Shown here: positions 8,013 through 17,769 of the stretch, piece after piece
How positions within the stretch are numbered: position 1 is the stretch's first letter
Layout of the letters: every line of letters begins with the position of its first letter
DNA from: Sphingobium sp. BYY-5
Lineage (GTDB): Bacteria > Pseudomonadota > Alphaproteobacteria > Sphingomonadales > Sphingomonadaceae
Direction of reading: 5' to 3'
Assembly: GCF_022758885.1 (NCBI RefSeq)
Contig: NZ_JALEBH010000001.1
Coordinates: 2,294,001-2,358,000, forward strand
DNA length: 64,000 nucleotides
Notes under the pieces: model-generated
What the model saw: only the letters and a program-made list of their open reading frames with translations
What the model was told of the DNA's origin: nothing
Databases searched by the model: none
Position numbers and translations under genes: made by a program

Positions 8013-9329
8013 ATGCCCCGCCGCCCCGCTTCTCCCCGCCCCGATGATGTCCCCGGCTTTCCCGCGCGCCGCGCTGCCTTGCGCCTGCTCGACGCCGTGC
8101 TGCGCCGGGGCGATCCGCTGGAACTGGCGCTGCACGGCGCGGCACAGGGCCTTCCCTCGGCCGACCGGGCGCTGGTCCATGCGATCGTCGCCGAAGTGCT
8201 GCGCCACCTGCCCGATCTCGACGCGCTGATCGACGGCGCAACCAAGCAAGTCCTGCCCGACGACGCCAAGGCGCGGATGGTGTTGCGCATCGCGCTGGCC
8301 CAGACGCTGGCGCTTGGCACGCCCGCCCATGCCGCGATCGCCACGGCCCTGCCGTTGGTCGATGGCGGCCCGCGCAAGCTGGTCCATGGCGTATTCGGCA
8401 CGGTGACGCGCGGCGAACCCGTGCTGCCCGATCCGCCGACCCTGCCCGCCGACGTGATCGAACGCTGGGCCGGCCAATGGGGCGAAGCCATGCCGCAGGC
8501 GGCGGCGCGCGTCTATGCCGTCCGCCCGCCGGTCGACATCAGCCTGCGCGACGCCAGCGAGACAGCGATCTGGACAGATGCGCTGAACGGCACGTCCTTT
8601 GCGCCCGGCCATGTCCGCCTGCCCGAAACCGCGCACATCCCCGAACTTCCCGGCTTTGCCGAAGGCGCCTGGTGGGTGCAGGACATCGCCGCTTCCTGCG
8701 CCGCGCGGCTGCTGGGACCGGGCGAGGGGCGCAGCGTGCTGGACCTGTGCGCCGCGCCCGGCGGCAAGACGATGCAGCTTGCGGCAGCGGGATGGCGTGT
8801 GACTTCGATCGACCAGTCGAAGAAAAGGCTGGAGCGGCTGACCGAGAATCTGACCCGCACCGGCCTGTCCGCCGACATCCTGCCGGCCGACCTGCGCCAG
8901 TGGCAGCCCGACGCGCCGGTCGATGCGATCCTGCTCGACGCGCCCTGTTCAGCGACCGGTATCTATCGCCGCCATCCCGACGTGCTCCACCGCATCGGCC
9001 CGCGCCAGATCGCCGAACTGGCCGAGTTGCAGGGCGACCTCATCGCCCGCGTCGCCGGTTGGCTGAAGCCAGGCGGACAGATCATCTATGCGACCTGCTC
9101 GCTCGAACGGGCGGAGGGGGAAGAACAGGTCGAACGCTTCCTCGCCGCCCATCCCGATTTCGCGCTGCTCCCCGCGCAAACCGCCGAACTGCCGCAGGGG
9201 TTGGCCCCCACGCCGCAGGGCTGGCTGCGCACCCTTCCCGATACGCTGACCGACCAGGGCGGCGCCGACGGCTTCTTCATCGCGCGCCTTGCAAAAGCGT
9301 CAGACCAAGCCTTAACCATGAAAGCCTAG
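8013..9329 (+). CDS. rsmB: RsmB/NOP-family 16S rRNA m5C methyltransferase
   Basis: 438 residues. A NusB-like RNA-binding domain covers about 15-140 and a Rossmann methyltransferase domain about 230-430. The SAM motif is LDLCAAPGGKT, and both catalytic cysteines of the m5C family are present: DAPCSATG and YATCSLERAEGEEQV. The E. coli homologue methylates C967 of 16S rRNA. It begins 25 bp after the preceding gene in the same direction. The site specificity is taken from the family. Confidence 0.92.
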   Translation: MPRRPASPRPDDVPGFPARRAALRLLDAVLRRGDPLELALHGAAQGLPSADRALVHAIVAEVLRHLPDLDALIDGATKQVLPDDAKARMVLRIALAQTLALGTPAHAAIATALPLVDGGPRKLVHGVFGTVTRGEPVLPDPPTLPADVIERWAGQWGEAMPQAAARVYAVRPPVDISLRDASETAIWTDALNGTSFAPGHVRLPETAHIPELPGFAEGAWWVQDIAASCAARLLGPGEGRSVLDLCAAPGGKTMQLAAAGWRVTSIDQSKKRLERLTENLTRTGLSADILPADLRQWQPDAPVDAILLDAPCSATGIYRRHPDVLHRIGPRQIAELAELQGDLIARVAGWLKPGGQIIYATCSLERAEGEEQVERFLAAHPDFALLPAQTAELPQGLAPTPQGWLRTLPDTLTDQGGADGFFIARLAKASDQALTMKA

Positions 9330-9362
9330 AGGGGGCCGTCCGTCCCACAAGGTCCGCCGCCC

Positions 9363-9854
9363 ATGCGTCCAATCGAGCCTTTACCCCTGCATCATAGCTG
9401 GCCGCTCGCCGATCTGCGCGAACATCTTTCGCCGGTGCTGCTCGACCCGGCCATCGCCCGCAACGAAGCTGCGCTGGCCGAACGGGGCCTGGGTCTCTGG
9501 CATTGCGACCTGGCCGACAATCGCCTGAGATGGACGGCCGGCGTCTATGACCTGTTCGGGCTGGAGCGGGCCAGCATCGTCCCCCGCCCGCTCGCCGTGT
9601 CGCTCTATGCCCCGGATTCGCGCGATCCGATGGAACGGCTGCGCGCCTATGCCATCCGCCACAAGCGCGGCTTCACCCTGGATGTCGACATCCACCGGGC
9701 CGGCGGCGCGGGCCCGTGCGCGATGCGGCTGGTCGCGGCGCCGGTGCTGGACGGGCGCGGCCATGTGGTCGCGCTCCGTGGCGTCAAACAGTTGCTGCCG
9801 CAGGGCACACCACCCTCGCGCCGGCTGGAACCGACCATTTTCGTCACGCTTTGA
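9363..9854 (+). CDS. Single PAS-fold protein
   Basis: 163 residues with one PAS_3-type domain (about residues 38-145). Signs are the GLGLWHCDLADNRLRWTAGVYDLFGL opening, which is typical of PAS folds upstream of histidine kinases, and a closing GRGHVVALRGVKQ strand. No kinase, cyclase or DNA-binding output domain is present, so it may sense a small ligand and act through a partner, or be a remnant. It lies between rsmB (33 bp gap) and rpe (89 bp gap) on the same strand. Confidence 0.8.
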   Translation: MRPIEPLPLHHSWPLADLREHLSPVLLDPAIARNEAALAERGLGLWHCDLADNRLRWTAGVYDLFGLERASIVPRPLAVSLYAPDSRDPMERLRAYAIRHKRGFTLDVDIHRAGGAGPCAMRLVAAPVLDGRGHVVALRGVKQLLPQGTPPSRRLEPTIFVTL

Positions 9855-9943
9855 ACGCCTTGCGCAGGCGCTCCCGAACAATCACCCCGTTCCGCCAAAT
9901 CCCCGTTGCCCTTGGCTCCGGCGGCGACTAAGGCGAACGGTCA

Positions 9944-10606
9944 ATGACCCGTTCCATCCTCATCTCGCCCTCCATCCTCTCCGCCGACTTCGCCCGCCTG
10001 GGCGAGGAAGTCCGCGCCATCGACGAAGCCGGCTGCGACTGGGTGCATATCGACGTCATGGACGGCCATTTCGTGCCGAACATCACGATCGGCCCGGCGG
10101 TGGTGAAGGCGCTGCGCCCGCATACGAAGAAGATTTTCGACGTCCATCTGATGATCTCCCCGGTGGACCAGTATCTGGACGCCTTCGTCGCGGCCGGATC
10201 GGACATCATCACCGTCCATCCCGAAGCCGGACCGCATATCCACCGCACCGTGCAGCATATCAAATCGCTGGGGGTGAAGGCGGGCGTCGTGCTCAATCCC
10301 GGCACGCCTGCCAAGATGCTCGACTATCTGATCGATGACGTCGACCTGATCCTGGTGATGAGCGTCAACCCCGGTTTCGGCGGCCAGAGCTTCATCGAGA
10401 ATCAGCTCCGCAAGATCGAAGCCATCCGCAAGATGATCGACAAGTCGGGCCGCGACATCCATCTCCAGGTCGACGGCGGCATCGATTTCACCACCGCGCC
10501 CAAGGCGATCGACGCGGGCGCCGACGTGCTGGTCGCCGGCACCGCCACCTTCCGCGGCGGCCCGGTCGCCTATGCCGACAATATCCGGAAGCTGCGGGGC
10601 GGGTGA
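9944..10606 (+). CDS. rpe: Ribulose-phosphate 3-epimerase
   Basis: A 220-residue TIM-barrel enzyme that interconverts ribulose-5-phosphate and xylulose-5-phosphate in the pentose phosphate pathway. Visible signatures are [13 protein letters not shown], the metal/catalytic segment [17 protein letters not shown], the second catalytic aspartate in LQVDGGI, and the phosphate-binding VAGTATF near the end. Length matches the family. The downstream heparinase-like gene starts inside the stop codon (GTGA overlap). Confidence 0.96.
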   Translation: MTRSILISPSILSADFARLGEEVRAIDEAGCDWVHIDVMDGHFVPNITIGPAVVKALRPHTKKIFDVHLMISPVDQYLDAFVAAGSDIITVHPEAGPHIHRTVQHIKSLGVKAGVVLNPGTPAKMLDYLIDDVDLILVMSVNPGFGGQSFIENQLRKIEAIRKMIDKSGRDIHLQVDGGIDFTTAPKAIDAGADVLVAGTATFRGGPVAYADNIRKLRGG

Positions 10607-12369
10607 TCGACAAACGGCGCATGTCGGCTCGCCAGGGCCAGGACGGTCCGCCCGACACGGGCGACGATGGCATCGAGCAGGGCAAGCGGCTCATCCGCGT
10701 CGCGGATGACAAGGGCCTGTCGCTGGCCCAGAAGATCGCCAACCGATTCTATCTGCTGAGCTGGAAGACGCCGATCCACGGCCGCAAGCTGCGCGGCAAA
10801 TATCCGCTCAAGCTGCTGGCCGTGCCCGACGACGAAGTGCCGGGCGACGGCCGCGCCGGAGCGGCGATCCGCGCCGGCTATTTCCTGTTTCGCGGGCAGA
10901 AGCAGCCGATCGCCACGCTCGATTTCGCCAAACTGTCCGTCAGCCCGGCCTTTGCCGACTATCTGCACAGCTTCCGCTGGCTGCGCGATCTGGCCAGCAG
11001 CGCAACCCGTGAACAGGGCGCGGCGATCGCCGAGACGGTGATGCGCAAATGGCTGGAGGCTCATGCCGAGACGCCGAGCGAGCCGGCCTGGCGCGCCGAC
11101 AATGCCGGCTGGCGGCTGCTCTTCTGGACCGCCCATGCGCCGTTGATCCTGTCCTCCAGCGACCTGGTCTATCGGTCGCTGGTGCTGAACTGTATCGCGC
11201 GGACCGCCCGCCATCTCGACCGCAGCGCCGACAAGGCGCCGATGGGCCTGTCGCGCCTCACCGCCTGGAGCGCGATCCTGGCCGCCGCGCTGCTGATCCC
11301 CGGTGGAGAAGCGCGCCGCCTGTTCGGCGAAGCGGGCCTCAAGCGCGCGATCGACGGCGGCTTCCATCCCGATGGCGGCATCGTGTCGCGCTCGCCGCTT
11401 GCGCAACTGGAGGCGGTGATGCTGCTGTCTATGCTGCGCTCGGTCTACGACGTGCGGCGCGAACCACCGCCCGCCTGCCTGGCCGACGCCCTCGCCCGCG
11501 CGGTGCCCGCGCTGCTGGGCCTTACCCATGGCGATGGCGGGCTGGGCAACTGGCAGGGCGCGGGCGCGATCGACCCGCAGACGGTCGAAGCCGTGGTCGC
11601 CGCCAGCCGGGTCCGCACCCGGCCGCTGCGCCAGGCGCGCGACTGGGGCTATCAGCGCATCGCCGCCGGCAGCACCGTGGTGCAGATCGATGCCGCGCCG
11701 CCGCCGATCGCGCGGCTGGCGGAGGCGGGCTGCGCCTCCACCGGCGCGATCGAGATCAGCGACGGGCCGTTGCGGCTGATCATCAATTGCGGCGGCGCGG
11801 GTCTGGAGGGCGCGTGGATTCCCCGCGACCTGGCGCAAGGGCTGCGCACCACCGCCGCGCACAGCACCCTGGTCCTCAACGACAGCAACTCGACCGCCCT
11901 GCTGCCCGACGGCACGCTGGGCAAGGGCGTGACCGAGGTGGAGCTGAACCGGCAGGAACTGGATAATGGCAGCCGGCTGGACCTTTCCCATGACGGCTAT
12001 GTCCGGCGGCTGGGCTATGTCCACCGCCGCCTGCTGCTGGTCAGCGGCGACGGCAAGGAAATCCGCGGCGAAGACATGCTGACCCCGGCCGAACGCCGCA
12101 AGCGCCCCGCAAAGCAGCCGGTGCAGCTGCGCTTCCACCTCGCCCCCGGCGTCGAGCCGACCCTGACCGCCGACAGCCAGGGCGCCGTGCTGCGCATCGA
12201 CCTGGGCGGCCTATGGCAATTCCGCACCGGCGCGGGCGTGCTGAGCGTCGAGGACAGCCTGTGGACCGACGGCGACGGCCGCCCCCACCCCACCCGCCAA
12301 CTGGTGGTGACAGGCGAAGCGCTGCCGGGTGGATCGAGCATCGGCTGGCTGTTCAAGCGGGTCGGGTGA
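10603..12369 (+). CDS. Heparinase II/III family protein
   Basis: 588 residues. An N-terminal alpha/alpha-toroid-like region (about 60-330) precedes a beta-sheet C-terminal half with the heparinase II/III signature [19 protein letters not shown]. Such proteins are polysaccharide lyases or related glycan-acting enzymes. No signal peptide is seen, unlike secreted lyases, so a cytosolic or unusually exported location is possible. The GTG start overlaps the rpe stop, and an ATG six codons later is an alternative. The glycan substrate is unknown. It is convergent with queG. Confidence 0.88.
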   Translation: MIDKRRMSARQGQDGPPDTGDDGIEQGKRLIRVADDKGLSLAQKIANRFYLLSWKTPIHGRKLRGKYPLKLLAVPDDEVPGDGRAGAAIRAGYFLFRGQKQPIATLDFAKLSVSPAFADYLHSFRWLRDLASSATREQGAAIAETVMRKWLEAHAETPSEPAWRADNAGWRLLFWTAHAPLILSSSDLVYRSLVLNCIARTARHLDRSADKAPMGLSRLTAWSAILAAALLIPGGEARRLFGEAGLKRAIDGGFHPDGGIVSRSPLAQLEAVMLLSMLRSVYDVRREPPPACLADALARAVPALLGLTHGDGGLGNWQGAGAIDPQTVEAVVAASRVRTRPLRQARDWGYQRIAAGSTVVQIDAAPPPIARLAEAGCASTGAIEISDGPLRLIINCGGAGLEGAWIPRDLAQGLRTTAAHSTLVLNDSNSTALLPDGTLGKGVTEVELNRQELDNGSRLDLSHDGYVRRLGYVHRRLLLVSGDGKEIRGEDMLTPAERRKRPAKQPVQLRFHLAPGVEPTLTADSQGAVLRIDLGGLWQFRTGAGVLSVEDSLWTDGDGRPHPTRQLVVTGEALPGGSSIGWLFKRVG

Positions 12370-12401
12370 AGGCACGGCCAGCCGTTTCCCATCCGTCTCG
12401 C

Positions 12402-13448
12402 CTAAGCCGAGAGTTTCCCGATCGCCCATTTGGCGGCTTCCGCCACCACCAGATCATCATCCCCGATCAGCGCTTCCAGCCGTCCCATCAGCCGCGCGTC
12501 GCCGCTATTCCCTGCCGCGATTGCAGCGTTGCGGACCATGCGGTTGCGGCCGATGCGCTTGATCGGGGAGCCGGAGAAAATCTCGCGGAAAGTCGCGTCG
12601 TCCAGGGCGAGCAGGTCGCCGATCGCCGGCGCCGCCAGTTCCGCCCGGCCGACGAACGCCCGGTTCGCCGCCGCCGCATCGGCGAACTTGTTCCAGGGGC
12701 AGACAGCCAGGCAGTCGTCGCAGCCATAGACCCGGTTGCCGATCCCTTCGCGCAGCTCCTCCGGGATCGGCCCCTTATGTTCGATGGTGAGGTAGGAAAT
12801 GCACCGCCGCGCATCGACCATATAGGGCGCGGGGAAGGCGTCGGTCGGGCAGGCGTGGAGACAGGCGGCGCAACTGCCGCAATGGTCGCGTTCCGGCCCG
12901 TCGGCTTCCAGCATTATCTCGGTATAGATCGCCCCCAGGAACAGCCAGCTGCCATGGTCCCGGCTGACCAGGTTGCTGTGCTTGCCCTGCCAGCCCAGCC
13001 CCGCGCCCTGCGCCAGCGGCTTTTCCATCACCGGCGCGGTGTCCACGAAGACCTTGAGCGCGCCGGGCTGCTGCTCGACCAGCCAGCGGGCCAGCGCCTT
13101 CAGCGCCTTCTTGACGACGTCATGATAATCCTTGCCCTGGGCATAGACCGAAAAGCGCGCCCGATCCGGCACGTCGGCCAGCGCCAGCGGGTCGCGCCCC
13201 GGCGCATAGCTCATCCCCAGCATGATGACGCTGCGTACGTCCGGCCACAGCCCCCTGGGCGATCCGCGCTGTTCGGCCCGCTCCTCCATCCACAGCATGT
13301 CGCCATGATGGCCCGCGTCCAGCCAGTCCCGCAGCCGTTGACCCGCCTTGGGCGCGGCGTCGGCCGGGGCGATGCGGCAGGCGGCAAAGCCCAGTCGCAA
13401 GGCTTCCGCCTTCAGGCGCTGTTCCAAGGTTTCGGTTTCCACGGGCAC
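12402..13448 (-). CDS. queG: Epoxyqueuosine reductase
   Basis: A 348-residue cobalamin-dependent enzyme that reduces epoxyqueuosine to queuosine in tRNA. Two [4Fe-4S] motifs are clear ([12 protein letters not shown] and [11 protein letters not shown], with CxxxC partners), together with the family stretch [17 protein letters not shown]-like tail follows (about residues 285-345). The start is a GTG. It diverges from an ABC transporter gene with only 22 bp between starts, so the promoters must lie inside coding sequence or overlap. Confidence 0.95.
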   Translation of the reverse strand: MPVETETLEQRLKAEALRLGFAACRIAPADAAPKAGQRLRDWLDAGHHGDMLWMEERAEQRGSPRGLWPDVRSVIMLGMSYAPGRDPLALADVPDRARFSVYAQGKDYHDVVKKALKALARWLVEQQPGALKVFVDTAPVMEKPLAQGAGLGWQGKHSNLVSRDHGSWLFLGAIYTEIMLEADGPERDHCGSCAACLHACPTDAFPAPYMVDARRCISYLTIEHKGPIPEELREGIGNRVYGCDDCLAVCPWNKFADAAAANRAFVGRAELAAPAIGDLLALDDATFREIFSGSPIKRIGRNRMVRNAAIAAGNSGDARLMGRLEALIGDDDLVVAEAAKWAIGKLSA

Positions 13449-13470
13449 GGGTCCAGACTATCAGGGCGGG

Positions 13471-14436
13471 ATGATTGGCGACACACCGGCCCCTGGTTTC
13501 CCCTATGCCGTCGAAGGCCATGGGCTTGTCAAGATATTCGGCAACTTCCGCGCGGTCGACGGGGTCGATATCGCCGTGCCCGCCGGGACGATCTACGGCA
13601 TTCTCGGCCCCAATGGCGCGGGCAAGACGACCTTGCTGCGCACGCTGCTGGGCATTGTCGATCCGGACGAGGGGCATCGCCTGCTGCTGGGCGCGGACCA
13701 GCCGCTGCGCATGGCGCGCGAAGTCGGCTATCTGCCGGAGGAACGGGGCCTCTATCCGTCGATGAAGGCCTATGAGGCGATCGCCTTCATGGGCGCGCTG
13801 CGCGGCCTGCCGCTGAAGACCGGACGCGAACGGGCGAAGGCGATGCTCGACGGCCATGGCATGGGCGCATCGATCGACAAGCCGATCCGCCAGCTTTCCA
13901 AGGGCATGGCCCAGACGGTCCAGCTTTTCGGCACCATTGTCCATGAACCGCGCCTGATCGTGCTGGACGAGCCTTTCTCCGGCCTCGACGCCATCAACCA
14001 GGAGAAACTGGAGGCGCTGATCCGGGATCAGGCGCACAAGGGCGTCACCATCGTCTTTTCCACCCATGTCATCGCCCACGCCGAACGATTGTGCGAGCGC
14101 ATCGCCATTGTCGCGGGCGGCCGCATCCGCTTCGAAGGCACGGTCAGCGACGCGCGCGATCGGCTGCGCCCACAGGTGCGCCTGCGCACCCGGACGGGCG
14201 ATGGCGCCTGGCGCAGCGCGCTGCCCGCCGACACCGTGGCGGAGGAGGGCGTTTGGCATTTCGCCCTGCCTGAGGAAGGGATCGAGCCGCTGCTGCGGGC
14301 GCTGATCGACGGGCGGGCGGGGATTGAAAGCCTGTCGATCGAGCGGCCGGGCCTGCACGATGCCTTCGTCGCCATCGCCGGAGCCGCCGCCGCCAGGCAG
14401 ATGCAGGATGGTGAAGGCCGGGAGGACGAGGCATGA
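13471..14436 (+). CDS. ABC transporter ATP-binding protein (NatA-like)
   Basis: 321 residues. Walker A GPNGAGKTT, a Q-loop near YLPEERGLY, signature LSKGMAQ (a variant of LSGGQ), Walker B LIVLDEPFSGLD and H-loop STHV are all present, followed by a C-terminal extension of about 90 residues. This matches ATPases of ABC-2 type exporters of the sodium/drug efflux group (NatA). The GGCGGG-preceded ATG at 13471 keeps the gene clear of queG. It overlaps the permease gene by four bases. Substrate unknown. Confidence 0.9.
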   Translation: MIGDTPAPGFPYAVEGHGLVKIFGNFRAVDGVDIAVPAGTIYGILGPNGAGKTTLLRTLLGIVDPDEGHRLLLGADQPLRMAREVGYLPEERGLYPSMKAYEAIAFMGALRGLPLKTGRERAKAMLDGHGMGASIDKPIRQLSKGMAQTVQLFGTIVHEPRLIVLDEPFSGLDAINQEKLEALIRDQAHKGVTIVFSTHVIAHAERLCERIAIVAGGRIRFEGTVSDARDRLRPQVRLRTRTGDGAWRSALPADTVAEEGVWHFALPEEGIEPLLRALIDGRAGIESLSIERPGLHDAFVAIAGAAAARQMQDGEGREDEA

Positions 14437-15623
14437 AGCAATTATGGCGTGCCGCTTTCGTCATCGCGCGACGTGACTTCACCGCCGTTGTGCTTTCCCG
14501 CACCTTCATTCTCTTCCTGCTGGGGCCGTTGCTGCCGATCCTGATCGGCTTCGCCTTCGGGGGGCTGGGCGAGAAAATCTCCAGCACCGACCTGCGCCCG
14601 GTGGTGGGCATCGCCATGTCGGCGCAGGATAAGGCTGCATTGGAACGCGCTCATGACCGGCTGACCGAACGCATGGGCGACCAGGCGCTGCCGCGTTTGC
14701 GACAGGTGCCCTCTGCCCCCAGCCCGCGCGTCCAGCTCGCCCGCCCGGATTCGGAGGTGGTAGCGATCCTGTCGGGCACGCTCGCGCATCCGCTCCTGAC
14801 CGGCAAGCGGCAGGATCTCGACAAGTTGCAGGGCGACATCAGTCTGCTCTCCACCGCCGCGCTGGCGGAACGGACGCTGCAATTCGTCCGGGTGGAGCGG
14901 CAGGAAGTCACCACCAGCCTGGGGGCGCAGGCGCAGGTGCGGCTCATCATCGGCCGGATCGCGCAGGTGGTGATGTTCTTCCTCACCATTCTGCTCGCCG
15001 GCATGATCCTGTCCAATCTGGTCGAGGAAAAGACCAACAAGATCATCGAAATCCTCGCCGCCGCCGTGCCGATCGACGCCATTTTCCTGGGCAAGCTGAT
15101 GGCGATGCTGGCGATGAGCTTTGTGGGCATCGCCTTCTGGGGCGGCACCGCCTTCGCCATCTTCCTGGCGCTGGGCGGCAGCGCCACCGGCCTGCCCGCG
15201 CCGGCGGTGGGATGGCCGCTCTTCCTGATGCTGGCGGTGTTCTATTTCGCCATGGCCTATACGCTGCTCGGCTCGCTCTTCCTGGGCATCGGCGCGCAGG
15301 CGGCGACGGTGCGGGAGGTGCAGACGCTCAACATGCCGATCACCATGGGACAGATGCTGATCTTCTTCTTCGCCAGCTATGCGGTCGACCATATGGGATC
15401 GCCGGCGGAGGTGGCGGCCTGCATCTTCCCCTTCAGCTCGCCCTTCGCGATGATCGCCCGCGCCGCGCAGGACACCGCCATCTGGCCGCATCTGCTCGCG
15501 CTGGTCTGGCAGGCGGCGTTCGTGGCGCTCATCATCCGCATCGGCGTGCTGCTTTTCCGCCGCCATGTCATGCAATCGGGCGGACGCTGGTGGAAGGCGC
15601 TGTTCAGCCCGGCGATCGGCTGA
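14433..15623 (+). CDS. ABC-2 type permease (NatB-like)
   Basis: A 396-residue membrane subunit for the ATPase at 13471, coupled by an ATGA overlap. One N-terminal segment (about 20-45) is followed by a large extracytoplasmic region (about 50-175) and five or six more helices. The stretch SNLVEEKTNKIIEILAAAVP is typical of NatB / DUF-type ABC-2 permeases. Together the pair probably extrudes a small molecule, lipid or cation. The 3' end overlaps the convergent glycosyltransferase-like gene by 20 bp. Confidence 0.9.
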   Translation: MKQLWRAAFVIARRDFTAVVLSRTFILFLLGPLLPILIGFAFGGLGEKISSTDLRPVVGIAMSAQDKAALERAHDRLTERMGDQALPRLRQVPSAPSPRVQLARPDSEVVAILSGTLAHPLLTGKRQDLDKLQGDISLLSTAALAERTLQFVRVERQEVTTSLGAQAQVRLIIGRIAQVVMFFLTILLAGMILSNLVEEKTNKIIEILAAAVPIDAIFLGKLMAMLAMSFVGIAFWGGTAFAIFLALGGSATGLPAPAVGWPLFLMLAVFYFAMAYTLLGSLFLGIGAQAATVREVQTLNMPITMGQMLIFFFASYAVDHMGSPAEVAACIFPFSSPFAMIARAAQDTAIWPHLLALVWQAAFVALIIRIGVLLFRRHVMQSGGRWWKALFSPAIG

Positions 15624-17379
15624 TGCGGTAGATGTGCAGCGGCCCCTTGCCGGGCAGCGGCTCCAGCCAGGGCGGCGTCTGGTTTCGCGGCAGCATCGCC
15701 GCCAGCCCGCTGGGGTTCGCCTTGCCATAGAGGCGCAGTTCGTTGAGGCCGTCGCAGGTGACGAGATAGGCGGCGCGGGTGCGGCCGATCGCCGCCTGAG
15801 CCGCGGCGGGCGCATCGACATAGACGCTGATGACGGCGGAAATGCCGATGGCGTTGCGATGATGGGCGGTACCGATGACGCTGTGCCGGGTCTGCGCCAG
15901 AATGTCGGGGCCAAGGTCGATCGGCGCGAGCAGCGTCGTGGGCGGCAGCGTCTTGAGCAGCGCCAGCACCGCAGCCGAACGGCAGTCGGCGCCGGTCTTC
16001 GTCGCCGATTCGGGCTGGGCGGCGATCCCGACCCAGGCGGCGCACAGGCCAACCGGGGTCGGCAGCACCAGCGCGACAGATCCGGTCACGCGCAGCAGCG
16101 CCCGGCGCGACGCCTGTATCCGGCCGAACAGTCGGAGCAGCAGCCAGGCAGTGCCGGGAAGCGCGAAGAGATGGGCCACCGACAGCGCGCGCATCACCAG
16201 TATCGACACGGCGATTGCGCCGCACAGCAGCAGGGCCAGCGCCAGCCAGTGCATCCGTGCATCCCCCCTGGCCGTTCGCGCCGCGTACAGGGTTGCGCCA
16301 AGGCCGAACAGCGGGGGTAACAGGATCACGCCCTGCATCGACAGGCCCTGTTCCCAGAGCGGCCGTCCTTCCATCACCTGGAGATACCAGAGCCGATAGG
16401 CGAGCGGGCCAAGCGCCGCGAAGGGGTCGCCCGACAGGCAGGGGCCGCCCGTCGCCAGAAAAGTCGCCAGCGCCGCGCTACTGCCGATGGCCGCCGCGGC
16501 GAGGCGCCGCCCCGCCGATCGCGTGCCGATCATCCGGGTGGCTAGGCTGGTTATGATGGCCAGCATCGTCAGCGGCCAGATATAGGCGGCGGACAGGGCG
16601 TCGCACTGGATGGCGACCAGCGCCTGGGGGCCTTTGAGCAGTGCCAGCAGGACCGGAGCGGCGCTGCCCAGCGTCAGGATGAAGGCGATGAAACGCGGTG
16701 TCTGCGCCCGGTCGATCCAGTGCCGCAAGGCGAAGGTGCCGGCGAACAGGGCGGCATAGGGCAGTCCTTCGCTGGAAATCTGCAGCCACAGCGCCAATGC
16801 AAGACCGGCGATCACCCCGCCGCGCGCCGCGCGCCCGTCCATCGCGCCGGCAAGAGCGATGGCGGCCAGCATGATCTGCCAGCCATGATGGTCGATCCGC
16901 AGCGGCGTGAACTGCACCAATATGCTGGGCGCGGTCAGCAACAAGGCGACAGCGAGCAGGGCGATTTCGCGGCCCGCAATCCGCCGCGCGGCGATGAACA
17001 GGGCGGCGGTCAGCCCGCCGAGCAGCAGCAGCGGCACGGCCGCGCAGGCGATCAGTTCGGCCATCGCCGTCCCCGATATCGGGCGCAGCAGCAGGATGAG
17101 GCCCGCGATCGGCATGTCCACGATCCGTGACCAGTGCATCGGCCCGCCCAGCGGCGGGTTCACCCGATGCTGGCTGACATCGTGGAAGGCCTGTCCGCCG
17201 ATCCAGTCGCGCACCTGCACCAGCCGCATCGCATCGTCGGGATCGCGAAAGGCGAGGGTGGCGAAGCCGCCATGGAACAGCCACAGCAGCACGGCGCTGC
17301 ACAGCAGCCAACCCAGCAATGCCCAGAATGCGGCATTACGCAGCTTGGGGCGGGGTTCAGGCGCGGGCGAAGACGCCAT
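15604..17379 (-). CDS. GT-C fold membrane protein, STT3/AglB-like
   Basis: About 591 residues with a dozen or more hydrophobic segments and a soluble tail (about the last 120 residues). The first loop reads FRDPDDAMRLVQVRDW, like the DD motif of GT-C enzymes. A later LRIDHHGWQ recalls the DHH motif of archaeal AglB/STT3 oligosaccharyltransferases. The WWDYG motif of true STT3 is not seen. It likely transfers a sugar from a polyprenyl carrier in the periplasm. Start taken at 17379 (MASSPAP...); an ATG at 17394 is possible. It overlaps gtrA and is last in a three-gene operon. Confidence 0.75.
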   Translation of the reverse strand: MASSPAPEPRPKLRNAAFWALLGWLLCSAVLLWLFHGGFATLAFRDPDDAMRLVQVRDWIGGQAFHDVSQHRVNPPLGGPMHWSRIVDMPIAGLILLLRPISGTAMAELIACAAVPLLLLGGLTAALFIAARRIAGREIALLAVALLLTAPSILVQFTPLRIDHHGWQIMLAAIALAGAMDGRAARGGVIAGLALALWLQISSEGLPYAALFAGTFALRHWIDRAQTPRFIAFILTLGSAAPVLLALLKGPQALVAIQCDALSAAYIWPLTMLAIITSLATRMIGTRSAGRRLAAAAIGSSAALATFLATGGPCLSGDPFAALGPLAYRLWYLQVMEGRPLWEQGLSMQGVILLPPLFGLGATLYAARTARGDARMHWLALALLLCGAIAVSILVMRALSVAHLFALPGTAWLLLRLFGRIQASRRALLRVTGSVALVLPTPVGLCAAWVGIAAQPESATKTGADCRSAAVLALLKTLPPTTLLAPIDLGPDILAQTRHSVIGTAHHRNAIGISAVISVYVDAPAAAQAAIGRTRAAYLVTCDGLNELRLYGKANPSGLAAMLPRNQTPPWLEPLPGKGPLHIYRISRSPG

Positions 17380-17764
17380 ATTTTCGGATCGCATAGACGG
17401 TGAGGAAGCTGGCGGGCACCGACAGCAGCTTGGCAAGCGCCGGCGCGACGCCGATCAGGCTGAGGCCGCCGACCATCGCCATGGTCATGCCCATGCCGAG
17501 CAGCGCGCTGGCGACGAAAGCCAGGCGCTGGCCATGAGTGGGGCCGGGGGCGGTGTCGAAAACGAAGCGGACGCTGATGACCCAGTGGATCAGCAGGCCC
17601 AGCGCATAGCCGCCACAGGCGGCGGCGACCGGCGGCACGCCCACCCGGTCCAGCATCAGGAAGAGGAGGAAGTCGCCCGACAGCGCGCAGATGCTGGCCA
17701 GCAGATAGCGGGCGAACATCAGGCGCGAGATCGGCACGGCCAGTGTTCGCAGCCAATCGGCCAT
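17357..17764 (-). CDS. GtrA family membrane protein
   Basis: 135 residues with four membrane helices, the GtrA / DPMS-TM pattern (RYLLASICALSGDFLLF start, basic tail VYAIRKYGVFARA). GtrA proteins are thought to flip or hand over polyprenyl-phosphate-linked sugars. The gene starts 5 bp after the oxidoreductase stop and overlaps the GT-C gene by about 23 bases, so all three form an operon for a membrane-linked sugar pathway. The lipid-linked substrate is unknown. Confidence 0.88.
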   Translation of the reverse strand: MADWLRTLAVPISRLMFARYLLASICALSGDFLLFLMLDRVGVPPVAAACGGYALGLLIHWVISVRFVFDTAPGPTHGQRLAFVASALLGMGMTMAMVGGLSLIGVAPALAKLLSVPASFLTVYAIRKYGVFARA

Positions 17765-17769
17765 GGCGG

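Noticed and set aside
12213-13775. Plus-strand frame of about 520 codons opposite queG
   Set aside because: queG on the minus strand has both iron-sulfur motifs; this frame has no domain signature.
14442-16052. Long minus-strand frame across the ABC permease and the GT-C gene
   Set aside because: Frame is a shadow; both overlapped genes have clear family motifs.
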